Below are positions 1 through 12,400 of a stretch of DNA of 64,000 bases, piece after piece (the stretch's first letter is position 1; each line of letters begins with the position of its first letter). The translations under genes and the position numbers were made by a program. The stretch is from NCBI GenBank assembly GCA_020152595.1, contig JAIGNY010000918.1, positions 704,501-768,500 of the forward strand, written 5' to 3'. The stretch comes from Chiridota heheva. Taxonomy: Eukaryota > Echinodermata > Holothuroidea > Apodida > Chiridotidae. The notes beneath the pieces are model-generated. The model made no database searches. It saw only the letters and a list, made by a program, of their open reading frames with translations, and had not been told where the DNA came from.

Positions 1-631
1 GGAGCCTCTGTATAGAAAAGACACAGAAACCTCTGTATAGAAAAGACAGAAACTTCTGTATAGAAAAGACACAGGAGCCTTTGTATAGAAAAGGCACAGG
101 AACATCTGTATAGAAAAGACACAGGAGCCTTTATAAAGAAAAGGCACAGGAACTTCTGTACAGAAAAGACACAGGAGCCTCTGTATAGAAAAGGCACAGG
201 AGCATCTGTATAGAAAAGACACAGGAGCCTCTGTATAGAAAAGACACAGAAACCTCTGTATAGAAAAGGCACAGGAGCCTCTGTATAGAAAAGGCACAGG
301 AGCCTCTGTATAGAAAAGGCACAGGAGCCGCTGTATAGATAAGGCACAGGATGCTCTGTATAGAAAAGACACAGGAGCCTTTATAAAGAAAAGGCACAGG
401 AACTTCTGTACAGAAAAGACACAGGAGCTTCTGTATAGAAAAGGCACAGGAACATCTGTATAGAAAAGACACAGGAGCCTCTGTATAGAAAAGACACAGA
501 AACCTCTGTATAGAAAAGACAGAAACTTCTGTATAGAAAAGACACAGGAGCCTTTGTATAGAAAAAGGCACAGGAACATCTGTATAGAAAAGACACAGGA
601 GCCTCTGTATAGAAAAGACAGAAGCCTCTGA
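1..631. repeat. 25-bp minisatellite, cut by the left edge
   Basis: About 25 tandem units share the core TGTATAGAAAAGACACAGGA, with a 25-bp period and occasional 23-bp units that lack AC. The 180-residue minus-strand frame across it is a by-product of the repeat. Confidence 0.92.
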
Positions 632-1429
632 AAAATTCTGTTTTGGTTTGAATATGGATGCTTTCAATTTCATTAATTCAAATTGTCATATACAGATATA
701 GGGGTCTACTTATATTTTTAAGTGGGCGAAAAACAATACTAGAATTTTATTTTTTGACCCGTCTATGATAGGGCATTTTATCTGAGAGGCTCTGCACCTT
801 TGATTTCCCCTGTGGTGTGATCTGCGTCTATGATAGGGAAGATAAAATTCCTTTCATGTCTGTCCGGTGTACGTATTTTTCGTGATAGCATTTGCTATCT
901 AGCCGAATATAGGCGAGGCATTCTGCAACTCTCCTCTGTCCCAATATGTTCCATTAATAATGACAAAACTACTTATAAAACTGCTTGTAAAACACGTTAT
1001 AAGTGACGTTGTCGCATCATCCTTGGTTTGGCTTGGTCCCCTGACATTTTATTCTGGCTCCACCCCTTCCCCACATTACAAAATATTTCTTAATGCGCTG
1101 ACAGACATGACAGGTAGGCAAAAATAAAGAAAAATACAGTACAATAAACAGATGATTACAATTTAAAAGTAATTTAGAAAAGGTAATGTTTGTGTTTAGT
1201 TTTGAACTGTAACTTGCATGACGAATTTCAATATGATGTTTCAAAGACGGGGAGCATGAATGGAAAAAGCTCTATTATCAGATAGCGGATGGAGTCTGAA
1301 GAGGAAAGACTGCAATGATGAACGAAAAACATGAGATGGAATATAACAAGGACCGCGGAAACAGTGCAAAAAAAAAAAATAGTATGGCCTGAGAGGATTT
1401 CATCTTCTCGGTTTTTACGGTTGGCAGGG
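632..1429. other. Non-coding, nothing recognised
   Basis: AT-rich DNA with no convincing gene, RNA or repeat boundary. Short frames lack any recognisable motif. Confidence 0.5.
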
Positions 1430-2199
1430 AAAATTGGGAAATTATGAACATAAAATTGAATTTTTTTGTTGTAAAATTGAAGGAACATATATATGGTCAA
1501 ATCTATTTGAAATTTTGGTGAATTATGTCAAATTTTCCGAAACTTGACAAAAAGTTTCTCAAAATTGCCTAAAAATAAAGGAAATTTCCCGAAAATTGCC
1601 AAAAATTAAGGAAATATCCTTAGAATCGAAGAAATCGAATTGAAGGAAAATTTAGATGTCATGTGACAGAGTACCGACACAGATCTGAGATTGGAGGGTC
1701 AGACGGAGGAAGGGGAGGGGGAGCAACTTTGCAGACAAATATTTTGAAATTTCGGTAAACTGAGTTGACAGCATATCACTAAAAATTACGACAAGTTTTC
1801 GAAAATTGACAAAAATTGTACCGAAAAAGGAGAAATTTCCCGAAAATTAAAGAAATTTGCCAAAATTGCACGAACATATACATACAAAATTTCCCAAAAT
1901 TGCAGAAATGCAAGAATATGTAATTTAAGGGTATGATACTATAGTCAAAATCATGCACAGTAGGCATACGTCATGTAAATTAAATTGCATCATTAAACTT
2001 GTGAAATAAGAAATAGAAATGCTTTAAATAATAATATCAATAAATTATAGATGAATATATGAGATGGCAAGCGGCAAACAACTGCTCCTCTCATCCAACT
2101 ACGATATTTCCTACGCATTTAGCATGGCAAGGTTTAACGTCAGTGCTGGACATTATAACGTTAGGTCACGGCCTTTGATAACCATTTGTGGTTGCAGAC

Positions 2200-2264
2200 C
2201 CACCTGAATTCGAACCCGGAACGTGCGGGTGAGAGGACAAAAACTAACCACGACACCACGGAGA
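2200..2264 (-). repeat. tRNA-derived SINE head
   Basis: On the minus strand an A-box-like CGTGGTGTCGTGGTTAG is followed about 30 nt later by a B box GGGTTCGAATTC. This is the internal RNA polymerase III promoter layout of tRNA-derived SINEs. It does not fold as an intact tRNA. Confidence 0.5.
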
Positions 2265-2854
2265 TCTGTATATTTTTAATGTTTCTGGTTGGGAGGTAAA
2301 ATTGTGGAATTAGAAGGCTACTCTGTTTAGCAGGAGATTTTCAGCAATGGGTAGCGATGTTTGACAGTTTGATGGAAACCAAATTTACGGGTGAACATTT
2401 TCCGTTTGTGACTGGAAATTATTTGGTGTCTTTCCACCTTGTTCCCATCAAATCCCGCTTATGATTATAACGCAAATTCTTATGGAATCAGGAAATCATA
2501 ATAAAAGTTAGTACTTACAGCGTCAGATAACACTGATTTTACCAGTTAAAAAAAAAAATCCAGCAAATGTAGGAGGATCGAATAACATATATTGTGTTTG
2601 CCATAGTTCAACTAAGTTTAGCGTAACGAATCCGTGCAAATGCATGCATGCCTAAAGCATTTACATAAAGCAAACTGCAACGTAGATTGTATTTTTGATG
2701 TGAATCAATGACCAATTGATTTTCTGATTTACGGCATGACCATGTATCGGCGTCATCGGTCTCACCCCACTTGCCGCTTCTGTATATTCCCCACCACATC
2801 CCTCATCAGTCCTCTGCAATTCAAGCTTTTGCTGCTATTCGCTTAGAGAACGAG

Positions 2855-3110
2855 AGACCTCCGTGGCAGTGCAATAAAGCTTCAGCTTTTAAATCTAGCG
2901 TCCCGAGTTTGATTTCCGATGGGTTTCCAACCAGTGCTCCACGACTGGTCAATAAAACGGATGTTGGCTTCTTGACGTAAATATCCAATGGAGGTCTGTC
3001 GGGACGTTATCAACTAGCTTGGTAAATCAACCAACCAACCACGAGGTACCGGGGCAAGTGCAATTGTTCCTCTTTCCCATCTGGCGATGTACCTGGATGT
3101 CGTGTTAAAA
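2855..3110 (+). repeat. Possible tRNA-derived SINE
   Basis: An A-box-like CCGTGGCAGTGCAATAAAGC (2861-2880) is followed by a B-box-like GTCCCGAGTTTGATTTCCG (2900-2918). The tail GGCAAGTGCAATTGTTCCTCT resembles a segment at 2066-2095. Boundaries are approximate. Confidence 0.4.
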
Positions 3111-4189
3111 TTTATGAAATTGCGAAAATTCAATCATCAGATCATTGGTACGATTTATTTAAAGTTAAAAAAAATATTATGAAATTCAGTAAACCATTTG
3201 ATCCCAGGGACGTAGGAAGGGCAACCTCTCAACGGGCCACGAACCCCCATAATTGGACTGGTGAATAAGCTACCATAAAACGTAGCTGATGAATTGGGAT
3301 GCAATTTCGTTTATCTTCGGGAAATCTCCGTAATTGTCAAAAAAATTCTCTCATTTTTGGGAACTTTTCTTTTTACCAAAATTTTGCTCAATTTTACAAA
3401 AGTTTTTGTAATTTTATCATTTGAATTTTGATAATTCCCCAATTTTACCTTCCACCAGGATAAAGACATGCAACCAGGAAAGTGTAATCCTTTCAGAGGG
3501 GACATTTTGATTAAAAGTATGATGGAGATTCAAAACCCCTTAGTAACATTCAACTGCTCCCATTCTAACCAACGTTGATCGAGGATTGAAAAACAGTAAG
3601 TTGCCATCAAAAAAATCATAGATTTGTTTGTGAAATGGTAAGTAGCGTATTTAGTGGGGGGCCAGAGGGACAACTTGCCGTCCCCCCTCTCCTTCCTGGC
3701 GAAATTCCATTAGCGAAATGATAGTAGCTGCAGTATACCAGTATACAATATGCTATAGAACATATTCGGGAAATTAACTATACAAAATTAATATATAAGA
3801 TTAAATATTGTCCAAATTTCTTTAATTTTCGGAAAATTTTCTTCAATTTCCTTTGTTTTCGGATTTTTTTTCTCGATGTTCGTGAAATTTCCTTCACTTT
3901 CGGGAAACATTTTCAGATTTTACGAAAATTTCAATCATTTTACCAAGAATCAGTGTGTATGTGGGGGGGGGGGGGTGTATGTGGGGGGGCAACTCTGCTT
4001 GTTATTTTGGTGAAGGCATACTCATTTGTAAAGGGAAATTTGAAAAATCTTAATTTATTTCCTTTTTGCCAATTAAAAAATTATTAAATCTATTGCATTT
4101 TTGTGATTTCTTTTCCAAAAATAAACTTTGTACCCGACTTGGAAGTGTGTATCTGTCTTTGTTTTTCCAACTAAAGAGTTTTATGGTTG

Positions 4190-5070
4190 GTTTGGTTTGT
4201 TGATATTTTAACGGCACTGCGACAGTCAAATGTGCCAAGAGGGTCTTAAAAACTAAGGTGCTCGAGTTAGGAAAGAGAGGAAGGAGAGGTGGGATAGAGG
4301 GAAGGACGGAGAGAAGGTGGATAAGGAAAAGAAGTTAAGGTAATAATAGGAAGGTAAGGCAGAGAAAGGAAGGAAAGGGAGGTTTGGATCAGGTGGAACA
4401 AATTGCTGTTGCGGAGAAAGGTGATGAAGTTGGAGGTAGGATTGTTCTTGAAAGATTGGAAATTGAGATGAAGGGGGAGAGGTGTGATCTGGAGTTCAGG
4501 TATAAGAAACAAGTTAAGAGGGTATGCTTAATCGAGAGATCGGTGTTGTATGCAAGGCAGAGAGGAGCAGGGGAGCCGGAAAGTAGGTGAGTGGGTGAGA
4601 AAGGTGTGGCCGAGGCGGATGCAGCTTATAACAACGTCCTTCCTGTGGTTGCGACTGTGCAGGGGGCCGACTTTGGGTTGGGTAGTGTGAAGTTTGTTAC
4701 TGGTCTCGAGATTCCAGGATTCTTGCCAGGTCTTACTGAGGTAGCTGGAAATGGAGGTCTGAGTGCAGGGTAGGAAAAGAAGAGATGTGATTCGACAGAG
4801 CATTGTTGGCGGCTCTCTCATTGCCGGAAATGCCAACGTGGCTGGGGATCCAGGAAAAAGATGATTTTTTTCCTTGTGAGGAAAGAGCATGAAGTTTATT
4901 GAGGATTTGTAGGAGTGGATTGGACCAGTGCATGTTGATGCCAGTGGGAACGGATTTAGAGTCGGAGAAGATGACAAAGTGGGGGCGCAAGGAGAGTTTA
5001 AGGCCAGGAAGATGGCCTTTGCTTCAGCAGAGTAGATTTGAGGTTCCATCAGGCAATTGTTGTAACACAC
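4190..5070 (-). mobile_element. LINE with RNase H domain, 5'-truncated and frameshifted
   Basis: On the minus strand the fragment encodes the end of a LINE ORF2: YSAEAKAIFLALN and, in a shifted frame, [17 protein letters not shown]. Both are RNase H motifs found in the I-type group of non-LTR elements. A pyrimidine-rich 3' region follows and ends near 4190 with TGACTGTCGCAGTGCCGTTA and a CAAA-rich tail. Related copies lie at 7460, 17428, 29326, 30375, 56570 and 61600. Confidence 0.78.
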
Positions 5071-5097
5071 AGATGTAAAGAGAAAAGACTGTCTGTA

Positions 5098-5340
5098 AAG
5101 TTGGTAGAAAATTCATCGTTTGTACATCTCATCAGAAAAAAATAACAAATACTGTGGCTTATAAACAAAGAAGGGAGTCTCCAGCAAATGTCAGTCGAGT
5201 CAAAATATGTAAATAAGATTCGCGAGTGGTCAAAAAAGAATTTTTATATACGGTTCGAAAATCGTGGTAGGTGACCTACCTTGTTATATATATGTAATAT
5301 GTATATAGGTTGCCATAACGCTAGGAATACCTGTGGTCTT
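5098..5340. repeat. Interspersed repeat shared with 54722-54955
   Basis: The segment from GTAGAAAATTCATC through AACAAATACTGTGGCT, GAAGGGAGTCTCC, GGTGACCTA, a short TA run and GTTGCCATAACGCTA is repeated at 54722-54955. In that copy the TA run is expanded and a piece is missing. Same orientation in both. Confidence 0.75.
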
Positions 5341-7459
5341 TACTCTAACCCACATCTGCTGTCAGACTCATAGAAAACTTTTCAAATTTGGTTAAATACT
5401 TCAAAATCAAACTTCAAGTAGTTATAAAATGATTCAATTTTTAACTGCATTGTTTGCTATCTTTAAATAGATTTTGATGTAAACCTTCCTAATTGTCCAT
5501 GACCCTTTGAGTGATAGAGATAAGAAAAGTATCAGGTGACCAATTTCTTGACAGGATTAAAATAATTTTGTCATGTTTTTAAACAATTATTGCTCAAGTT
5601 GTCCATAACCTCCAAGGAAGGGCAGAAGAAAAGTAATATTGAGAAAAGTATCTTATAATCATTCAAATAAACAACAACAAAATGATTTGAATTAGTAACA
5701 TTATTCTAATTTTGATACTTTCATATATAATTTATCTTACATTGCACTTAAAAACAAATACAACCAATGGAATTCTCAAAATGATATACAGAGATGCACA
5801 AAAAATTAATCAAATGTTTGATGTTATACAGGCCACATGTTGCAGAACATTTTACACTAAACTAGAAACATGATTCTAAATACGCATCGACACACAAACA
5901 CTCCACATTGTACCTTTCAACACAAGAGTTGATTTTTGTACATAATTATCAATCAATCACCATGTTTTGCTCCAAGTATCTATAAAAGACCTTTCTATCA
6001 TTTATCTATGCGGCTGTTCATGTGTGACCTGAATGGAAGAAGCACTCAAAAAAAAAAATATTCTGGGATTGATAGAATACTCACAAAACACTTTTTTTGC
6101 AATTGATAGTACTAACATTCTTTCATATGTATATTCATATCAACAATTAACATTTAATATGAATACTAAATATATATTCTAATGCCATGAACGGACATGC
6201 TTCCATTTGAATTTTGAATAAATAAGCACAAACAGCAATTCCCTTACTTTTTAAAATGAATGCTCATTTAAATGATTAATTATGACCAAAAAGAAACAAC
6301 ACAAAATCTTGATTATGTTAAGGAATTATCCTTCAGCCTTTAAAACACTTAAACACTGATTAAAAACTTTGATAATTTCCTTCTATATCTCAGCACGACA
6401 CAAGCACCTACAGTACAATGGTGGCTAAAATTAGTTAGGGCAAGATCCAGGCTCCATGTTACAAGCCACAATTTCCCTATTTTATTGCAAAGCGCATCAC
6501 ATTGAAAGCGGAGTATTAAAGAAAATGACACTAAAAATATTTCAGTGATTTTGTCCCAATGCTTGTGGCCATGATTGTAGCTCAGAACTTTGCAAGCGTA
6601 AGATCTCTTTGGTGCTAAAATACGATGAAAATTGTTACATACACACAAAATCAAGTCCAATGAGTTGATTTTTAAAAGATCCTGATTTTCATCAAGCGAT
6701 CATCACCTTGCAATAGGCTCACCATGTACCTTTATCTGAGAAAAGGTAACATCTACTTAAGAATTAATGGTTCTTTACTCAAAATGTTTTTAATGCATGA
6801 CAGCATGATTAACCTTAAAAAGTTTACAAAAGAAAGATACCCCCTCCCCCCTCCCTTCTCCCTGTAACTGTCAGAAATGTTTAACTCAACAAATCATAGT
6901 TGGGCACCATTACATTAAGTTAATAGACATTAAGAGAAAACATGGCGGTGCATGTATTTTGAAAGTTGTTATGTAGCCTGCTCCTTTTGACGTGATTCAA
7001 GTTCTGCAGTGATGTGATATGTTGTAAATGTGTCAGAAATCTTCGGTGAGTCTATTAGTTACTCCGTTTTGGTTGTACATACATATGTGCATACCTATAA
7101 GACCATATTGGTCTAATCTGGTGTCACGAGCTGTGCGTGATACTATTTTAACTTAAGCCATTGTTGTTGGTTGCAATGAGTAGGCTAGCCTACATGTACC
7201 GTGCTGTGCTATGCAAGCCATCGTTGTTATGCACTCACTGCAATTCCAAGATGGTAGTATCTTTCTGTGTATTTAAAGATCTTTTGGCAGTGTTTATGCC
7301 ATATTTGTTTGTTGGAGAATGGTTTAGTTTATCCACTTAGTTAGTTATTGATTCATGATATATGTTGTTGAATGAGAGTGTTAATGTTATCCATGAAATT
7401 AATCATAACAGATATTCTGTTCACCCCTGTATGACATCACTCATCTGTCAGTTTTGTAA
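5341..7459. other. AT-rich intergenic DNA, nothing recognised
   Basis: No frame with recognisable motifs, RNA gene or clear repeat boundary could be supported on either strand. Confidence 0.5.
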
Positions 7460-7725
7460 GTAATGTTTGTTTGTTTGTTTGATGAGGTCTTAACGGCACC
7501 ACGACAACGAAGGTCAAATTGTGCATGAGAGGTCAGATCATTTTAGAGGTAGTAAGGAAAGAGACCAGGGGGAGAATGAGAGAAATTCAAGAACATAAGC
7601 CAGAAAGCTGTGTTCGAGAGAGGAGGTGCATGGGTAAAACAAAAACAAAGTAGAGAGGGGGTAGAAGAGGAGAATTAAATTTGGTTGTAGAGGGATGCAT
7701 GCTGAAGGAAGGAGATGCATAGATT
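7460..7725 (-). mobile_element. LINE 3' end (RNase H LINE family)
   Basis: This short copy matches 17428-17690 almost base for base. On the minus strand it runs from TGCATCCCTCTACAACCA through a pyrimidine-rich stretch to GTCGTGGTGCCGTTAAGACC and a (CAAA)n tail (GTTTGTTTGTTTG on plus). Confidence 0.75.
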
Positions 7726-8080
7726 ATCGATATCATGTACCTCTGCCAAGTTCATTGTTATTAATGATATGTTGGAATTGACCCCATTTCATGTATAAGA
7801 CAATATTATGTGGATTTGGTGATAATCAATTTCTAGTTTCAGTATCTGTGTCAAATCTTTGTATTTGGTAAATAATGGCTCTGGAGTATAGATGGGTATT
7901 GGCCATGTGGTTGTGATGGCAATTGTTACTGGGTAGCAGCTCATGTCTATTCATGATTTCATTGCAGTTTCTGCCTTGTGTAAAATAGCTACAATTCATC
8001 GCAATCTTTTTCAAATGTGATCGATACTGTTTATTGCTTACTATGCAAGCATTGTTACTCATGTGATGTGTAAGATGTCT

Positions 8081-8086
8081 TTTATT
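8081..8086 (-). promoter_or_regulatory. Candidate poly(A) signal for the REP gene
   Basis: AATAAA on the minus strand (TTTATT on plus) is the first canonical signal I found downstream of the REP stop codon, giving a 3' UTR of about 950 nt. It is supported only by motif and position. Confidence 0.3.
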
Positions 8087-8649
8087 AAGACAATGTTTGT
8101 TTGTTGTATATTACAGTGAATCATCGTCAAAGAATTCCGTTGGTGGCGCTTTTGCATTTTTTGTTGAATCACATTCTACCCCCAACCCCCTCCCCTCCCC
8201 TCCACTATGGTTCGTGACTCATAAAAGGCTTTAAATTTGTAAGAGCAATGAGATCTAAAACACAAAATAAAGACATCCAAACTTCCTGGCAATGGAATCA
8301 TTAAAACCCCACAAAGCAACCCATATACCCTGGCCAAAGAGGTTTATACTCCCTGACAACACAACTCCTAAACCAGGAAATAAGACCCATCAAGACAATG
8401 CAAAGAGAAACATACTTTCAAAAGCAATTTCAGTAACAATGGCAAAGATATCATTGCTCCTGGCAAAGACGTCGTTCTTCTTACAAAGAGACTTATGCAC
8501 TTGTATGATACCTTCTGGGAAACATAAATATTCCCTTACAATGACAACCACACTGCCTGTCACAGAAACCACACAGTCTTCATAAAATCACCCACAATCC
8601 CTGGCAAAGTGACCTACAGTTCATAGTGAAGACAACCTTATGCATGCTA

Positions 8650-8845
8650 CATATGACCATAGGCAGGAATAGGGGTGCATTCCCCCCCTCCCTTTTTTTT
8701 GCCATATTAATATCTTTTAAAGCATGATTTTCTGTATCTTAGTGTGATTTTAAGATTTTGCAACCCTCCCACACTTTCAGCAGGCAATTTTGTTTTGTGA
8801 CTTTGCCCCTTACTTTTGGTGGGCAAATTCCACCCATGCATATGA
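8650..8845. repeat. Short MITE-like repeat related to the fold-back element ends
   Basis: CCATATTAATATCTTTT and CTGTATCTTAGTGTG, followed by TTTTGGTGGGCAAA, recur at the outer flanks of the 16970-22600 element (near 16925-16975 and 22630-22665). This suggests a small relative. Confidence 0.45.
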
Positions 8846-9040
8846 CCTTGCTCCTAGCTAACACACCAACAGAGTAACAGATTCATACCATCTAGCAAGA
8901 CAGTCATGTTTCCTGCCACAGAAACCAAACCTTTTTGGGCAAAGAGGCTCTCTTTGGAAATGGAGGTCATTCTTACATTCAAAAAAGCAGTTCATGTAAA
9001 TGCTGTAATGCTTTCATTTACTTTCTTCTTCTTCTTCTTC

Positions 9041-9460
9041 TTATATTGATTCATCTATTTTGTCATCTGGACTCTGGTTCTCCACCTCTTGAGATTCCTC
9101 TTTACTTTCTGTAGCTTCAGCTTTACTCTCTGTAGCTTCAGCTTTACTCTCTGCAGCATCATCTTTGCTCTCCGAAGCCTCAGCTTTACTCTCTGCAGCA
9201 TCATCTTTGCTCTCCGAAGCTTCAGCTTTACTCTCTGCAGCATCATCTTTGCTCTCCGTAGCCTCATCTTTGCTCTCCGTAGCCTCATCTTTGCTCTCCG
9301 TAGCCTCATCTTTGCTCTCCGTAGCCTCATCTTTGCTCTCCGTAGCCTCATCTTTGCTCTCCTTTACTTCCTCTGGGCTCTTATTCCCTTCCTTTGTCTT
9401 CTCTTCATCCTTCCTGTCGTCCTTAATTGTTGTCTTTGGAGAATCTTCTTCAAATCCAGC
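9041..9460 (-). CDS. CHM: REP exon 18 (residues 810-948): charged heptad-repeat tail and stop codon
   Basis: After [20 protein letters not shown] and a Lys/Glu linker, the exon holds about 13 tandem 7-residue units: five ESKDEAT, then alternating ESKDDAA and ESKAEAS/T (roughly 9091-9363). It ends DDKIDESI and TAA at 9041-9043. The units are 21 bp at DNA level. The pattern predicts a charged extended helix or disordered tail. Human REP-1 also ends in a Glu/Ser-rich tail, but not, as far as I know, in heptad repeats. Long frames on the other strand here are shadows. Confidence 0.88.
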   Translation of the reverse strand, partial: AGFEEDSPKTTIKDDRKDEEKTKEGNKSPEEVKESKDEATESKDEATESKDEATESKDEATESKDEATESKDDAAESKAEASESKDDAAESKAEASESKDDAAESKAEATESKAEATESKEESQEVENQSPDDKIDESI

Positions 9461-12400
9461 CTGTAATGAAATCAAAGTATTGAGATCTATGGATATAGAT
9501 AGCAGCAACAGTAACTGAACTGTTTACAAAAAACATTAAATTAGTACAAATCCTGTCAAAATCACTCAAAATTGACCACTTTCTTTTCAATTCCAGATCT
9601 TGATATGCTAACCTGAGATACATAAATGGACATACCTCTTCATTTTCTTAATTAAATAGATTTATTTTGTAATAGTGTAAAACAGTCTTTCGACAGAGAG
9701 TAAACAATTCAAACAAAACATATTTGGATCCTCGCTATACCCTCAATCACAATCTAGATAGGACATTTCCCATAATTTTCAAAGCTTGAAATTAAGGAAA
9801 GAAATATAGAAAACTCCCTTAGGTTACTGAGGCTTATTCCTGATCATACATCACAATTTTTTCAAAAGTAAACAAAAATGCTCTACTTGTAATCATGTTT
9901 TATACTTTTTAGTTCATAGCCTTTAAGCCTACAACCTAATACCAATACTTTTTTTGTTCAAAGTATGAATAAAGTAAAGGTCTGTGAAGGTATTAATGCC
10001 ATGATAACAGAAAATATGAATATAAAATCAGCACTGCCAAAGTTCTGAATCTGAGGGTTAGATTAATAGATACAAAATTTGTTTTAAAAGATTTCTGACT
10101 TTTTTAGCAATTGGAATTGTGAAACCACGGTTAAGTTAAAAAAAAAATTATTTGCTCCCATAGAAACAATTGTGACTGGATGAATGTTTGCACTGTGAAT
10201 GGATAACATTGGCGCATATACTCCATATTTGTAGGTAGGTAGTTTGGGTATTTAACATTACTTTCAACACCGGAAATCAACCCGGCGATTCAAGCTTGCC
10301 ACAGTGATGCTACGATAGCTAGACTAATGAAGTCCTTATTATATCCAGTGTAGAGCTGTGACCGTTTAGAGTGTACACGCTACATGCTCGCAAATCCTTG
10401 TAAACATTTACTAAATACTTCATTGCGAGTAATCATTTTTCATAGTCGATCTTGCATTAAAAATCAATGTGATCATTCATGATTCAAATCACACACACAT
10501 TCGGCTGACAAAATTCCAATCAATGACTTTTTACAAACTGTAAAACCGATCAGCATTATCTTTTTTAAATGTGAGAATCACAAATGCGCAGTAATCACCA
10601 ATGAATGGGGATATTATACACTTTGATTTCGCTGAAATCTGATAGGCCTAGGCTAACTTGTGAAATGCACTGCCAATGTGCAGCAGTAAACAGTGAAACT
10701 AACAATAAGCCATAATAAGGCTTTAAATCCCACTCAATCAAGGCCCATTTTACAAGCTAATAAATTGACCAACAAAGACACAGTCAAAATACTTAAATTG
10801 TGACAATCAGTACATTTACATGTAATTATTACCTAATGAGTCAAAATAAATTTTGCAAGAAAGAAAAAATATTGCAAAATAAACAAACATAAAAAGGTTT
10901 TGATAAAGCTGAAATTCTAAGTATTTCGCAAAGATGGTGGCCATTTTTTCAAAGGGCTAATATTTTAGAACTTCTGGGGTAGTGGCATAGTTTTGAAATG
11001 TTTTACGGCAAGGTATCATAGTATGCATGATTTTCACAGTAAAACGTTGATAGCCCTAGCGAGTACGGCAAAAACGTTATGTGATGTTGAGTTTGAATGA
11101 CATTGAAAGGAAGTTATCTGTTCTTTCTAAATGGAAATTCCATGCACATTTTCCATCAAAATGATGATTTATACTGTAGAAATTCCAGCGTCTATTTGTG
11201 CAATGGAGTCAATACTTTTGCCATACTGGTTGCCCAATTTTTGTACTTAACATTGTACATTTTGAGCAATTTTGGTGTATTTCCGAAAATTACAGTACTA
11301 AGTGTGTGTAAATGATACACGCTCGCTCTTTTTTGGCATGTACACATTTACTAAAATCTCTAATTGTTCACAGCTCTAATCCAGTGAAAACTAACCACGG
11401 AGATTTGCATCCAATGCAAAAACACATTTAAATTTCAAATGTTCAAAATTTGATGAAAAAAAGATGTTCCCTTTAATTACGGTACTATAACTTTGTACCT
11501 GCTGTAGCTTTGTGCACATCATGAGTAAATTCAGTTAATATTTACCTTATTTCCATGACCTGGGTTATCCTGATGAGGGTCTTCAAACACAATGTCCTCT
11601 GGGTCTGGTGCAGGTGGTAAGAACTCTTCATCGGGGCATATTGTCTGGAAAATTTCTTGAGCCTACAAAGGAGGAAGTACTTTTGTATCAAGTGTTTGTC
11701 AGGAACTGCTACTCTCAATATTACACATAAAGGGGGAATCCATGTAAATTTTTATGAGCATCTATATAATATAGGACTATCAAAGAAACAAATGGATGGA
11801 AAAAAACATATCAGTTTCTTGCAGTATAGATTGTTATTTCATAGTAGCACTTACAAAAATTTGTTTATTTCTATAAAAAATGTCTTATTAAAGGAATATT
11901 CCCATGGTTTTTTGTAAAATTTTATTTGAAAGAGCATACTTTTAGAGCCAATTTGGTACAAAAATCAGGTTGATATCATATTCCATTCGGATGATATGCA
12001 TTTTTAAAGATTTCCTAATTGCATTTTAAAGTTTCTGTACAGTATGATGAATTCGTGTTTGATGATGTCATAGAGACAATTGCACTGCAAATGTTTATGT
12101 ATTTCTTTGAACATTAATTGGTTGTTTCTGTATGATTAGAAACAATTTTCCAAAAGTTATTGAAGTAGGGTATAATTGGCAGTGTATATATATATATACC
12201 TAACTTTCGTCAATTTATTTTTCTAGCAGGTCTTACTAATAAGAAAGGATGATAGAGTTTAATAAAACACATCAGCTTCGTGGAAGAATGTGTTGCTGTG
12301 ATGTCATACTGATCCTTCTACTATTCGTTTATTGGCATTTTTTGTGAACCTTAAAATTTGAATATCTCCTGGTAGGAATAACATTTCAACATAATTTTGT

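Larger units (their letters stand above)
1430..3960. mobile_element. Candidate fold-back element with arms of short degenerate subrepeats
   Basis: The left arm (about 1430-1930) is full of degenerate direct repeats such as AAATTTCCCGAAAATTGCC. The right arm (about 3300-3960) carries the reverse complement (GGCAATTTTCGGGAAATTT-like). Each arm is interrupted by a GC-rich patch with GGAAGGxGAGGGGG near 1690-1730 and, inverted, 3645-3715, so the order repeats, GC patch, repeats is mirrored. The central part (1930-3300) carries SINE-like pieces. No clean termini or target duplication was found. Confidence 0.45.

Noticed and set aside
131..673. Cys/Phe-rich 180-codon frame at the left edge
   Set aside because: It is a translation of the 25-bp minisatellite with no start context or known motif.
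8290..8640. 97-codon plus-strand frame downstream of REP
   Set aside because: The DNA shows a degenerate CCTGGCAAAGA-type repetition and lies in the probable REP 3' UTR; no recognisable domain.
9055..9518. Antisense and shifted frames over REP exon 18
   Set aside because: They are shadows of the 21-bp coding repeat; only the ESKxxAx frame connects in phase to exon 17.
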